Notes under the pieces: model-generated
What the model was told of the DNA's origin: nothing
The model's database searches: none
The model's input: the letters and a program-made list of their open reading frames with translations, nothing else
In this document: positions 48,015-58,690 of the stretch, one piece after another
How positions within the stretch are numbered: the stretch's first letter is position 1
Layout: every line of letters begins with the position of its first letter
Source of the DNA: Galaxea fascicularis
Lineage: Eukaryota; Cnidaria; Anthozoa; Scleractinia; Euphylliidae
DNA: 64,000 nt
Assembly: GCA_948470475.1 (NCBI GenBank)
Contig: OX419339.1
Location: 10,946,863 to 11,010,862 of the forward strand
Reading direction: 5' to 3'
Position numbers and translations under genes: made by a program

Positions 48015-49649
48015 GGTTGGCTTAGACGGCTGTCACAGACGTTGCAGCTTTTAAACACGGAACAATTAAGATGGGGCTCTCTGAAATCGGGCTCGAACGA
48101 ATGCACAGAAATTTTGAGACAGGAAGTTGTAGAGCAAAGAATGTAACGGAAATACGAAGAACGTGATGAACGTGATGTCATTTTGTATTTTGCAGGCGAC
48201 CAATCATTAGTTAGAAGGGGGTCTGGGAGGGCATATTCAAATTCTCTAACCCTCCCCATTTGTGAAACAAATGTTTTGCTCACCCTTCTCACCCATTATG
48301 TACCCCCCCCCACCCCTTTAAATGACTTTTCAAAATATGTGCATCAATTTATCTTCCCCCGCCTCCCTCTTTTCCTGACATGAAAATCAGTGCCCCTTTC
48401 CCTATTTGCACAAACTGGCGTTCCTCCCTCTAAATAATGATCGGCCCCTAACTGATAAATTCGGACTGGAATTGGTAAACGAGAATGACTGATTTGTTTC
48501 ATAAGGACAATTGAAGACTGTGAGCGATGTGAGCGACGTTCCCTACTTTTTGCGTCTTTCGGTTCTTTTACGTCCCCATCTAGTTTTACGTGTGGAGGCT
48601 CAAGGCCAAATTCAGTTCCTTCAACGCCGATTCCAGTGCACGGAAGTTTTTGATAAATGCTAAATGGTTGTGGATAGGGATGAGTGAGACGCCGAAATGG
48701 ATAACAGTTTGGAAAGATCAGAGGATTGGGCATGCCCGTGACGGAGAAAATTAAAATGAGGCGCGAATGAGAACACGACTTCGCCGTCATTGAAAGCTGT
48801 TGAAAGTTCCGTCTCCTTCGTGACCGCAATGTTTTAACCAAAAGTACGGGCTAATCCACATCTTTCTTTGTCCAGCTTTAAACTTTGGAAATGAGCAGAA
48901 TGAGGACAACCCAGGCAAAGAAGAGTTACATTTCAAGTCTGCAATGCTGGCTAAGCAAACGAATATGCGAGAACTCATAAATGTGTGCCTGTTGAGAGAT
49001 GGGTATCAGATCAGTGTTCGCGATCACTAAGAAAAGAGTAGACTGCGAGCAGTCTCTTTCTGTTTCTAGCTTTTGTAGAGCGATTGAGCGGACGTCGAGT
49101 GAACGATGAGCGGCGAGCGGCGAAGCCGTGAGCCGCTAGAAGCACGGGCGTGGAGAAAAAGACTGTGGTGGTATTTCGATCTTTTCGATTTGCTTGCCGC
49201 CTTTGACACTTGTTTGATTGATGGTTCCGCCCATTTTGCAAACTGATAATCATTTCGCGGCAAAGTTATTGTTGTGTAAAATGGCGTTGGAAGGCTGCAG
49301 GCCTTCCAACACACCCGGTCACTTATTTGCATTTGAATAGTGTGTATTGTTATCTGTCTCGTTCTTCAGACGATGCCGCTACAAGAAGACAATAGTGGTC
49401 AGAAGTGGCCGGGTATTTCTGAAGTTGCTCCTCAACGGGGCAACACGGTGGTTTAGAGGATTACATATGAAGATGATAGTGATTGAAACAGCCATTTGCT
49501 TAAATGTCGCATGCTATGTATTTTGATACCAAAGGTCATACGAAAGGTCATTCTGCATTTATCGCCTGCTTAGACCCTTGTTGTTTCTGTTGAGTGACTG
49601 TGGCCTTTTATATGCCATCTAAAGCATTTTGTCTAGCTTTGGTTTGGCT
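48015..49649. other. Intergenic DNA upstream of the collagen gene
   Basis: Contains the collagen 5' UTR/promoter and a degenerate TIR element at about 48193-48455 (GGCGACCAATCATTAGTTAG versus CTAAATAATGATCGGCC). A 165-codon minus ORF at 48344-48841 overlaps this element and shows no domain I recognise. No supported gene. Confidence 0.4.
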
Positions 49650-50036
49650 CGTTTCAGTGCGTTCAGTGACAGTACAGCCTCTCTCAGTCTCTTGTTATCT
49701 TTGAAAGGATCGGAATTTAAGCCGCGCACACCGGTCTCGGATAAGGACGATAAAACCGGAGGTCCCGTCTCACAGTACTGGTGTGGGACGTTAAAGAACC
49801 CACACACTGGTCGGAAAGAGCAGGGGACGTAGTCCCCGTGTGATGGTCTATAACTTATTCTGTTCTGGGGGCACCTGTGGTGATCCCACTATTCATTCAA
49901 ATAAGATTGTAAACTGCGTGGCTGCAATTTGTGCCTAAAACAGCAGTCTGGCAAAGTCCTCCAAATAGTGTTGTAAAGCGCTTTGTATCCTTTGGATAAA
50001 AGCGCTATATAAATCCCATCATTATCATTATCATTG
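49650..50036 (+). mobile_element. 3' end of a LINE/SINE-type retroposon with (CATTAT)n tail
   Basis: The segment holds GTGGGACGTTAAAGAACCCA and ends GTTGTAAAGCGCTTTG...AAAGCGCTATATAAATCCC followed by ATCATTATCATTATCATT. A unique body with a short microsatellite tail is typical of CR1/L2-type 3' ends or SINEs that borrow them. No coding sequence recognised. Confidence 0.65.
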
Positions 50037-50779
50037 TCCACGTGCTCCATCGCTTTTCGTTGCAGTTAGCGAGGTCAAGATGTCCCGTCAAACGACACTT
50101 GGCCGTTTTGGCTTTAAAAAAAGCATTTCGCACTTAAAACTCAGCCTCGGCTTTATTCTTAAAATATTCTTAAAATTTCGCAAATTTCAGCCTCGATATT
50201 CTTTTAAAATATATTCTTATAAAAAAAAAAGAGTGTAATAATTTTTATCTTGCAGTGTTTGTACAATACCGGTCCCGGATATTTGTTTTGTAGCAAGATG
50301 TTGTGTTTCTTTTACGACTATTCGTCTCTTCATCCTTCTGATCCTTTCTTTAGTATTGTAGCTTCTTACAGAGCTATGCAACACTTGAAAATGAGCGCTA
50401 AAATCGGCTTTGATTTCGGCTGGGTCTTTGGGTGCGTTTCAAAATCCCAGATTGGATTTTTGATCTGAGATCCTGCGGATTGGTTGTTTTTAAAGAAACG
50501 AAAAATTCGAAAATGGATTTTTTTCCATTAGCCCTAAACCAGCGTGCAACAGCTCTCGATTCGCCTTCGGTATCTTCGCTCGACTGGTTCACTTTTGGTG
50601 GAGAAACTCTAGTCGATGGTACCCTGGATGAAAAGCCCGAAGGACCAGACCGAGGTGATTCATGGCTTAACTGTGATGGTAAATACATGAACTGAGGAGG
50701 GCTTGAAATATTCACGTTCCCACCATACGGAAGATATAAAGGTTCTACTTGACTAAAAAGCCCTCGTGGCTGTCATTAC

Positions 50780-53700
50780 TCCACTGATTGATTGATTGAT
50801 TGATTGATTGATTTTTATTGAAATTTAGAATACGTTACAGATTATCAGACCCGCAGGTAGCGTAGCTAATCTAGGCGGGCCCGGAAATAAGGAAAAATCA
50901 AAGACTGCTTAAAAAGAAAATTATATTGGTAGGAATATAAAGTTGAGATAAGAAAGAATAATGTTTAAAAAAAAGAGAGAAGAAAAGTTGAACAAGGAGC
51001 TGATTTAAGTAACAAATGAAAGCAAAGGAATGCGCTGCTAACGTTGGCACTATTGCGTTTTCATCTACAAGCGTTACGATACGGCGTAAGGTTATGAAGT
51101 ACGTTTCTTCACCTTGCATATAATTCCGTCTAGGTCGTAATATGAGTCATCGGACTCTAAAACTTCAAATAACAATGATCGAATTTTCTTCTTAAATTGA
51201 TGTTTAGGTAGATTACGAAGATTAGTTGGTATCTCATTCCACAATTTCGCGCCAATTCTCGAAAAAGCATATTTTTGAATTTCTAGATTTGATTTTTTTA
51301 TATAAAAATTATTGGACGTTGAGGACCTAGTATTGTATGAATGAACTCGAGAAGTGGAAAGGAACAAGTCTTGAATATTAGAGGGTACAAGATGATTACT
51401 TACATCATGCATCGTTTCTGAAAGCAGTTGATAATAAAGAAAGTTAAGTGGTAAAATATTTGCATCGAGAAACAACGGAATTGCGTGATCTCGAAAGTTA
51501 GCGAAGTATATGAATCTAAGGGCACGTTTTTGAAGAACGAGAAGTTTGTTTAACTGGGACTTGCTAGCTTGGCCCCACGCAATCAAGCCATAGCGAAGAT
51601 AGGGTGCAACTAAAGAGTGATATATAGAAATGAGTGTGCGGGAAGGTACAGAATGCCGCAATTTTGATAATAATCCAATTGTTTTACTGATTTTTAATAG
51701 AATCGCATCAATTTGATTGTTCCAAGAAAGTCTATAGTCAATTAGAACACCTAAGTACTTAACGTAATCTTTGCATTCTAATGGCACGAATTTGTTTGTT
51801 TGGTTATCAAATATATTAATTTTAGGTGTGTAGGCGAGTTTCTTCTGATAGGGACGGAAGATAATGAAATTTGATTTTTTTATATTAAGACTTAATTTGT
51901 TAGATATTAACCATTTACATACCTTACTGAGTTCATCATTCATTATTTTCTCTAAGCATTTAAGATTTTTATGGGAAAAGAGTATGTTAGTATCGTCAGC
52001 AAAAAGATAGAATTTAAATTTTAGTGACGAAGAGTAGATATCATTAACATATAAAAGGAACAACAGAGGACCTAATACGGAACCCTGGGGAACTCCACAC
52101 ACAATATTTGATATATCAGAAGTTAGAGAGTCAACAGCTGTAACTTGCGTCCTTTCTCCCAAATAAGAAGAGAACCAATTAATTATTATACCTCTAAATC
52201 CATAAAAATCCAGTTTTTGAAGTAAGATAGTATGGTCAACGGTATCAAAAGCCTTTTGGAGGTCTATGAAAACGCCACAGGAGATATGACCTTTATCCAT
52301 ATTTGACTGTATTTCGTTAACAATATCCAAAATAGCATGTTCTGTTGAGTGTCCCTGTCTGAAGCCATACTGCGATGTGCACAAGATGTTTTCTTTTTCT
52401 ATAAAATTTTTCATCCTTTTATACATTAACTTTTCAAAAATTCGATTAAAGCATGATAATAATGAAATTGGTCGATAGTTATTAGGATCAGTATCATCAT
52501 CATTTTTAAAGACTGGTATAACTTTTGCCATTTTTAATTTAGATGGGTATATCCCGAGTTCAACAGACTTATTAAAAATATCGGCTAAAATATCCTTAAT
52601 AATATCACTTGCACACTTCAGTATGTGCGTTGGGCAGGAGTAAAACCCGTGTGATTTGTTATTGGGCATTGAGAGTATCTCTAACTTGATTTCGTTAGGC
52701 ATTATTGGTTGAAAGAAAAATGACGAAGCCGGTGAGCTACTTTTATCAAGAAAATCAGTAAAATGTTTGTCTGAATTTGAAAGTTTTTTTGCTAGATTCG
52801 GTCCGACGCTCGTAAAGTGTTTGTTTAGAATGTTTGAGATCGCAAATTTATCATTGGTGGTAGTATTACTCCCTCGCTGTTTTAGGTTATGAACTGTTAT
52901 ATTATTTTTCTTTTTGCGGTTTAGTAAATAATTTATCCCTTCCCATGTCTTTCTCATATTAGATACGTTGTGATTAAAATATTCGTAAAAATACTTTTTC
53001 TTACTTACACGAATTAAATTGGATATTGCATTTCGATAGTGTTTATACTTGCTTTGGTCTCCACTCATATAAAGTTGATTTTTTATTTTAATTGATGCCC
53101 TGATTCCCTTAGTAATCCAAGGTTTCGAAAGCTGCTTTGCTTTCCTTTTAGATAATGTTTTCATCGGAGCATGCTTGTTCAAAAGCTTGTTTAATTTGGT
53201 ATAAAACATGGAAAATACATGATTGATATCTTCACCACCTCTAATGAAGATCTCGCACCAATCCACTTGCGAAAGATCCAAGATAAAGGAATCCCGCGAA
53301 AAGTTGGAAAAATCGCGGACTTTTCGAGCTCTAGCTTTAGGTCGTTCTGCAGCAGAGTTTAAAATACAAAATTGCGAAAAGTGGTCACTAATATCTGAAA
53401 CTATATTGCCACTAGCACAGACGTGATCAGGATTATTCACAAAAATATTATCAATTAGTGTTGCTGAAGTTCGTCTTACTCGAGTTGGTTTGTCAATTGT
53501 TGGAATGAGATAACAACTTTGAAGACTCATTAAAAAATCATGACTATAACTTGAGCTCTCTATTTTTAGGGCATCGAGGTTGTAATCACCTAAAACACAA
53601 ATCTGTTTACCTGAAGCCGAAAATTTCTCGATAGTCTCTTCGAAATATCGCAAGAACCGTTCTGGTTTATTGTGCTGCCTGTAGATGACTCCGCAAATGA

Positions 53701-54295
53701 TGTTTTTCTTTTTAACAAATGATATTTCGATCCACAAAGCTTGAAAATATTCATTACCAGTTTTTTCAATAACTCTATAGTTGTGTGCTTCATCTATGAA
53801 TACGCCGACACCCCCAAAGGATAAAGGTGTCGGAACGAATTCAAAGTTATATCCAGGAATGTACGGTTGAAAGGCGCCTAAATTTGAATTGGTAATTTTG
53901 GTTTCGGAAATACCTATTATATCAAAGTGGAGTTCAAGCTCCTCTAAAATATGTGTTTGAAAATTTTCCAAGTTTTTGTTCAGGCTTACGACATTATTGT
54001 GAAGGATAGAAAAACAAGAGTCCGATTTTGGCCATTTCAATTTTGCCTGCTGAAAACTGTGTGGAGAGAAATATCTACTTTGTATTTGATTTTTAAATAA
54101 ATTTTCGTAAGGGCTAATATTTGCATCCAAGTTGACATTAAGATCAAATAAATTTAAATCGTAAAGACTAGGTAAGTTTTCGAGTTCATATTTTGTTGGT
54201 TGATGATTTACCGATAGGCTATTATTAAATTGACCATGGAGCATTACAAGGCTACCGGTATAATCGAAATAGGGTACTCCGACAAATACGTCCAA
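50780..54295 (-). mobile_element. CR1/L2-type non-LTR retrotransposon (LINE) with intact ORF
   Basis: The element reads on the minus strand: ORF 54295-51092, a 3' UTR of about 270 bp, and a (TCAA)n tail (TGATTGATTGATTG on plus, about 50784-50812). Uniform microsatellite tails without poly(A) are usual for this group. The 5' border is not certain; sequence up to about 54340 may be its 5' UTR. Confidence 0.85.
51092..54295 (-). CDS. LINE ORF2: AP endonuclease + reverse transcriptase
   Basis: An uninterrupted frame of about 1067 codons; the first ATG is at 54244 (about 1050 aa). N-terminal AP-endonuclease part: HNNVVSLNKN, IIGISETKI, CGVIYRQHNKPE, LGDYNLDAL and the catalytic SDH in SDISDHFSQF. 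Reverse transcriptase: MAKVIPVFKNDD, NYRPISLLSCFNRIFEKLMY, YGFRQGHSTEHAI, DLQKAFDTVDHTILLQKL, GVPQGSVLGPLLFLLYVNDI, and the catalytic FADD in LFADDTNILF. The C-terminal thumb region (LGVLIDYRLSWNNQID, HSYNTRSS) is typical of the CR1/L2/Jockey group. No frameshift or stop is seen, so this copy may be recent; activity is inference. The clade within CR1/L2 is not resolved. Confidence 0.92.
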   Translation of the reverse strand: MDVFVGVPYFDYTGSLVMLHGQFNNSLSVNHQPTKYELENLPSLYDLNLFDLNVNLDANISPYENLFKNQIQSRYFSPHSFQQAKLKWPKSDSCFSILHNNVVSLNKNLENFQTHILEELELHFDIIGISETKITNSNLGAFQPYIPGYNFEFVPTPLSFGGVGVFIDEAHNYRVIEKTGNEYFQALWIEISFVKKKNIICGVIYRQHNKPERFLRYFEETIEKFSASGKQICVLGDYNLDALKIESSSYSHDFLMSLQSCYLIPTIDKPTRVRRTSATLIDNIFVNNPDHVCASGNIVSDISDHFSQFCILNSAAERPKARARKVRDFSNFSRDSFILDLSQVDWCEIFIRGGEDINHVFSMFYTKLNKLLNKHAPMKTLSKRKAKQLSKPWITKGIRASIKIKNQLYMSGDQSKYKHYRNAISNLIRVSKKKYFYEYFNHNVSNMRKTWEGINYLLNRKKKNNITVHNLKQRGSNTTTNDKFAISNILNKHFTSVGPNLAKKLSNSDKHFTDFLDKSSSPASSFFFQPIMPNEIKLEILSMPNNKSHGFYSCPTHILKCASDIIKDILADIFNKSVELGIYPSKLKMAKVIPVFKNDDDTDPNNYRPISLLSCFNRIFEKLMYKRMKNFIEKENILCTSQYGFRQGHSTEHAILDIVNEIQSNMDKGHISCGVFIDLQKAFDTVDHTILLQKLDFYGFRGIIINWFSSYLGERTQVTAVDSLTSDISNIVCGVPQGSVLGPLLFLLYVNDIYSSSLKFKFYLFADDTNILFSHKNLKCLEKIMNDELSKVCKWLISNKLSLNIKKSNFIIFRPYQKKLAYTPKINIFDNQTNKFVPLECKDYVKYLGVLIDYRLSWNNQIDAILLKISKTIGLLSKLRHSVPSRTLISIYHSLVAPYLRYGLIAWGQASKSQLNKLLVLQKRALRFIYFANFRDHAIPLFLDANILPLNFLYYQLLSETMHDVSNHLVPSNIQDLFLSTSRVHSYNTRSSTSNNFYIKKSNLEIQKYAFSRIGAKLWNEIPTNLRNLPKHQFKKKIRSLLFEVLESDDSYYDLDGIICKVKKRTS

Positions 54296-54625
54296 TATTG
54301 TTCTATAGATAGAAATAAGAGATGCAAAGACGCATCAAGCATCCAGAAAAATTATGAAAACACGAGCAGGAGGAATAATTTCGGTCCAATTTCGCGAAAA
54401 ACTCACCTTGATCGTTCGCCATGACCAAGCTGTCAAAATGGCGGGAATATGGCGGATTTCCACAAGACGACCGCTTGCCAAACGTACTACTTTTTGTATC
54501 CGTCCAATAAAGAAACGCATGAATCATGAATCCTAAAAATCTGAATTTAGATTTGAACTGATGTATCCACTCGGAGGGCGGAATCTTTTGTTTTCTGTCT
54601 CCATTTCTCCATTCCTGCACGTATC

Positions 54626-55346
54626 ATTGGCTTTCCTGGGGGCTGACCCCGGGGACACCCACGGGACACCCGGGAGTTTGGGAGGGGATTAGTCGACTTC
54701 GGAGTACCAATTTCCTCCGCGGGGTAGGGGCATTATACTTGTTTGTTAACGAACGAATGCGAACCCCCCCCCCCCCCGGGAGGGGGCTAAACCTGCGGGA
54801 TTTGTCCAGTGTAGTGGAACCAAACCCAATAAAACATAAATATGCGTACAACAGATGCATTAAAAAAGCAGCCTGTTAGACTTGCCTTGCAGAATCGCAG
54901 ATGAACGGAAAAAACATAAACAAGTCTACCACTACTCTTAAGTTACGTCCTCTCGGCATTGGGATGCCCCCACTACCTTGGGCATAAATTGTCCCTGAAG
55001 AGCCCTCCTGGTTGATAAACACCGTGCTCATATTTTGGGGCGGTGTAGCAGCTCTCGTAAGGTCACACGAGATTGGCTTGCTACCCTTCTGGTGAACAAA
55101 AGAACAAACAACACAAACAATGGACCCTATCCCTAAAACAATAGAGGTGCTACACTATGCCTGCCAATGAAATTTAGAGCCTTACGAGAGCTGCTACAGT
55201 ACTGATATTTTGGCGTCTCTGCCCCCGGGGAGAGGGATTGAGTCTGCTTTTTATACCCCATACCACTGGCTTTTAGTAGGCTTTTGTTTTACCCTAAAAA
55301 CAAATCCCCGGGGGTGTTCCGGGGTCAGTCCCCGGAAAAGCCAACG
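54626..55346. mobile_element. GC-rich TIR element with a nested inverted pair
   Basis: ATTGGCTTTCCTGGGGGCTG with ACCCCGGGGACACCC at the left; GGGGGTGTTCCGGGGTCAGT with CCCCGGAAAAGCCAA at the right. A second inverted pair lies inside: GTAGCAGCTCTCGTAAGG near 55045 and CCTTACGAGAGCTGCTAC near 55180, possibly a second element inserted in the first. No ORF recognised. Confidence 0.7.
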
Positions 55347-56238
55347 ATAAGTGCAGTAATATGCTGTATGTGAGCTTATTCTCTTATTTAACTGTGACGA
55401 TATGATGTTTTCGTCGGTATATTTAACAGCTGTAAATAACGTGTCACATTAAATTTCTCTGTGTGTTAAAAATCCATTTCGAACTTTAAAAGAAATATTC
55501 AAGTTTTACGATTTCTTATCATAATACCTTCAAAGCGTACAAAACGCAGTCTTGGACAAGCTATCTATTTCAAAATTTCAAGGTGGAGGGTGGCCCCAGA
55601 GGCACAGACGCCCTTAAAAACTCGCGCATCCGACCCCAGAGCGGTCCGCCGATGGCAGTCCAACACACCCCCTCCTTCCTCATTGAAAATCCTTGCTACA
55701 GGCCTGCGTGCAAAATAGAATTTATACTGCTGTTTTAGCCACTGGAATTTTCGTGAGTTTGTTATAAAAATTCACTAATTGGCACGGAGCTAATAAAATG
55801 TGCTTTTTAACCTCTGCGAACCATTAAATGCCTAGCCCGTCTTTCCGTAGCGTCCGTAATTGAGGCTTTAATTTAAGCTGAAGAACTAAAACATGTTGCA
55901 ATGCAGATATTTTCTAACACAATAGTTAATGTAATGCATGATTTCGTGAGTTGTGACGAGTCGAAATAATGAACCTTTTTATTCAGCCATGCGCAATTTA
56001 ACCCAAACGTCTGTTTAAATTTCTTAACGGACTCTTCGGGTTTGTACTGTACTAAAACTAGAGGGGTTTAACGAATCCCTTAATTCAAGATAAAGTCATT
56101 CAACTCTTCCAAGCGCAAGCGTCCAGTTTTAGACGATACAGTCAAGGAAAATGGAGTGTGGGGCTCAAAATAGCCGATCCAGTGATGATAAAAATTTCAA
56201 GAAGTTAATAAGTTCAAGACTGAGGTGTACCTGAAAAT

Positions 56239-56974
56239 ATGCGAACCTTGCTGTCTTCCTACACTGAACCTCCTTCTAACAACGCAGATAGGGCCTTGAG
56301 GACCACGATTTTCTTATTTATTTTCCTTATCGGATGCTTATTCTCCGTCCAAGTTTGGGACAATTTAACAACTTGGTAAGTGACAGAAAAGTAGCGAATT
56401 AACTCGCTAAAGTCCTTTGATGTTCTTTTCCACTCTATTTTGCTTTGCTTAGGGTTACGTTAGGTAACATTTATGTGTGTAGTCACCAGTAGAAACAAAC
56501 ACTGAACGATCTACAAGATGACACATTAAATTTTTACCATTGAATTTTAAGCAACTTCTTAATTCAGAACATTCGTGAGCTGTTGTATCTCTTTGTTTGG
56601 TAGCTTAGGTTGCTTTGAGGGATGCGTTTTAGCAGCAACACCAACGTATTGGCAATACTGAAGAATCCAACTGAAGGCACCATCAGCCAATCAGCTTTGC
56701 CAAGGTACCAAGTTGTTTTTCAATTGTGACTTCCGTTTACACCTGTTGCTAAACATTTCCAAATTTTAAGAAGCCACGAGGAAGGACTAATGATTTTGCT
56801 CTGTTGTACTTAACGGTAAACGGATTGTGACAAATAAGGACGCAAGAAAGAATTTATCTTTACTTATGCATTCAGCTGCTATTCCTCATTTATGTTTTTC
56901 TTTCTCTTAGCTTCCTAGATTACACTCTGATGAACAATGAAGTAAACGGGAAAAAAAAAGAAAAGAAAAGATAG
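56239..56974 (+). CDS. Putative small single-pass membrane protein (three exons, tentative)
   Basis: A model with good splice phase: exons 56239..56375, 56633..56704, 56911..56974, giving 90 aa. Exon 1 encodes MRTLLSSYTEPPSNNADRAL and a hydrophobic stretch TIFLFIFLIGCLFSVQVW (residues about 23-40); the donor is GTAAGT. The last acceptor has a strong pyrimidine tract (TTTTTCTTTCTCTTAG). The peptide ends NGKKKEKKR-stop, a Lys-rich tail. Exon 2 is optional, since exon 1 to exon 3 also joins in frame (66 aa). I recognise no family. It may be the start of a larger gene whose other exons I missed, or not a gene. Confidence 0.3.
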
Positions 56975-57369
56975 CTGTGAGATTGATGTGAGTAATTTCT
57001 AAATGTAAGCAGTTTAGATAATCATACTAAACTGCTTTATTTGCCTTAGTTGAATTATTGATTCGAAGTGTTCGGAACTTTGCTGGAGAAGATCTTTCAC
57101 AGCCCCATTCACAATTATGTATGGATTTTTATTTTCGCCGTTTTTAATTCGGAAAATCATGGCTAAAAGTATATGCTATTTTTGAGCTGTAGGTGTACCT
57201 TGTGTGGCCAGGAGCCCATTTTTTTTACTCCTTCGATCGCTCCTTTGACTCCTGTAAACATTTTATCCAACTGCCGACGGTGAATAACACTTGCGATATA
57301 CTTTCCCCGATCGGGTGTCCCCGATAAGTAGGCCCATCATAGGCTAGCTAGAAGATTGACACTGAAATA

Positions 57370-57370
<1 letters not shown>

Positions 57371-57416
<46 letters not shown>
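57371..57416. repeat. (TTA)n microsatellite
   Basis: About 15 perfect ATT/TTA units on the plus strand. Confidence 0.95.
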
Positions 57417-57419
<3 letters not shown>

Positions 57420-57739
57420 CTCCCCATACGGCCAACCAAGAAACTGTATGTGGTATGATGGATCTGCAAGATTACGATCATAAAAACGATCATAAAAACG
57501 GCCAAACGAAAAACCAAATTCGTGAAGACACAAAAGAAGGCTAATGAAAGATATAAAGAAGAGGAAGAAGTTGATTTTGATAATTTGTACGGAATAAACC
57601 CATCAGAGCGACCAGCGGCCATTTTGGTTTAATGAAACAAAAGAAAGTATCTGCACAAAAATATAGTTCAATTCCCTGAGGATTAGCGTTGTGCACCAAC
57701 ATGGCCGCCGTGACGTCATGTGAAGAAAGGAACATAGAC

Positions 57740-58268
57740 TTAGGGCTTCTTTATATGAGCCCGGTTAAACGGGGCTGGCTCGGTTACTGAGATGAAATTG
57801 GTTTCTGTTCATATGGCGACTTTCAGCCCGCTTTCCGAGATGAAACATTTGAAAAATTGGTGACTAGCTCGACCATTTAGGCATGAAATCTAACGAAAAA
57901 GCCTGGCCAAAATTTCGCGATTTTCTTTGTTTAAGCAGCCTCAAATTTCCTTGGACTTTACGTTAACTATCAAATGAAACTATTCCGAGCTTCATTTTCG
58001 AAGAAAAGAGAGATAAAATCTCGGTAATGTCATAAAATGTCCGTTCTATGACGAAAATGCATTGCATTATTTTGGTTCATATGGCAAAATGAAATTTCCG
58101 GCCCGGTTCCCGAGATCCCGGTTGGAAAAACTGAGATCTCGGCAACCGAGCCAGCCCGCCCCCTCATATGAACACATCGAAATTTTTACAATAACGATCT
58201 GGCGGTGTGGCAAGATCTCGGAAACCGGGTCAGCCCGGTCAACCTGGCTCATATGAAGAGGCCCTTAA
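57740..58268. mobile_element. Non-autonomous element with TTAGGGC...GCCCTTAA ends and CATATGA motifs
   Basis: TTAGGGCTTCTTTATATGAG with CCCGGTTAAACGGGGCTGGC at the left; GTCAGCCCGGTCAACCTGGC with TCATATGAAGAGGCCCTTAA at the right. Interior repeats GTTCATATGGC and GAGATCTCGG/CCGAGATC in both orientations. No coding content. Confidence 0.75.
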
Positions 58269-58570
58269 TCATGCGAAGGAGCCCATCTCATGCGTAAAAC
58301 GCAACGCAAGTGTCAGCTACTTTGATTTGGCACACGGAGTATAAGACAGTGATACATGCATAATTAATTTATGGTGTTATGGTGAGTGGCTTTCTTCCTT
58401 GGCTCTTTCCGTCACAAATGAGAGCCAAGAGACATAATAGGACAGAGAGGGCGTCTCCCGGTATAGCCTTTGGGATATCTTAATTTCAAAAAATCTATTT
58501 TTAGAAACTAGTGCGAACGCAACAGGAAACAAATTTCCGGTAGACCTCCCTCGAGAAAAAAACAAAAAAC

Positions 58571-58690
58571 ATGGCGGACGGAATGTGGACAATTGTTTGG
58601 CTGTCATTCACTGTCGGTGCATTGTCCTTTTCGGTCTTTCATTTGTTCGGCCGCCTAATCGCTTGGTTGTTCGGTCCTTCATTGTTGTAG
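58571..58690 (+). CDS. Possible 39-aa hydrophobic peptide (weak)
   Basis: AAACATGGCGGACGG is a good initiation context and opens MADGMWTIVWLSFTVGALSF, then SVFHLFGRLIAWLFGPSLL-stop. It is a plausible short membrane peptide with no known relative. It sits just inside the left inverted segment at 58430-58545, so it may equally be chance. Confidence 0.15.
   Translation: MADGMWTIVWLSFTVGALSFSVFHLFGRLIAWLFGPSLL

Noticed and set aside
48344..48841. 165-aa minus ORF rich in Arg, Ser and Pro
   Set aside because: Overlaps a degenerate repeat, lacks motifs, and has no splice or start context that stands out.
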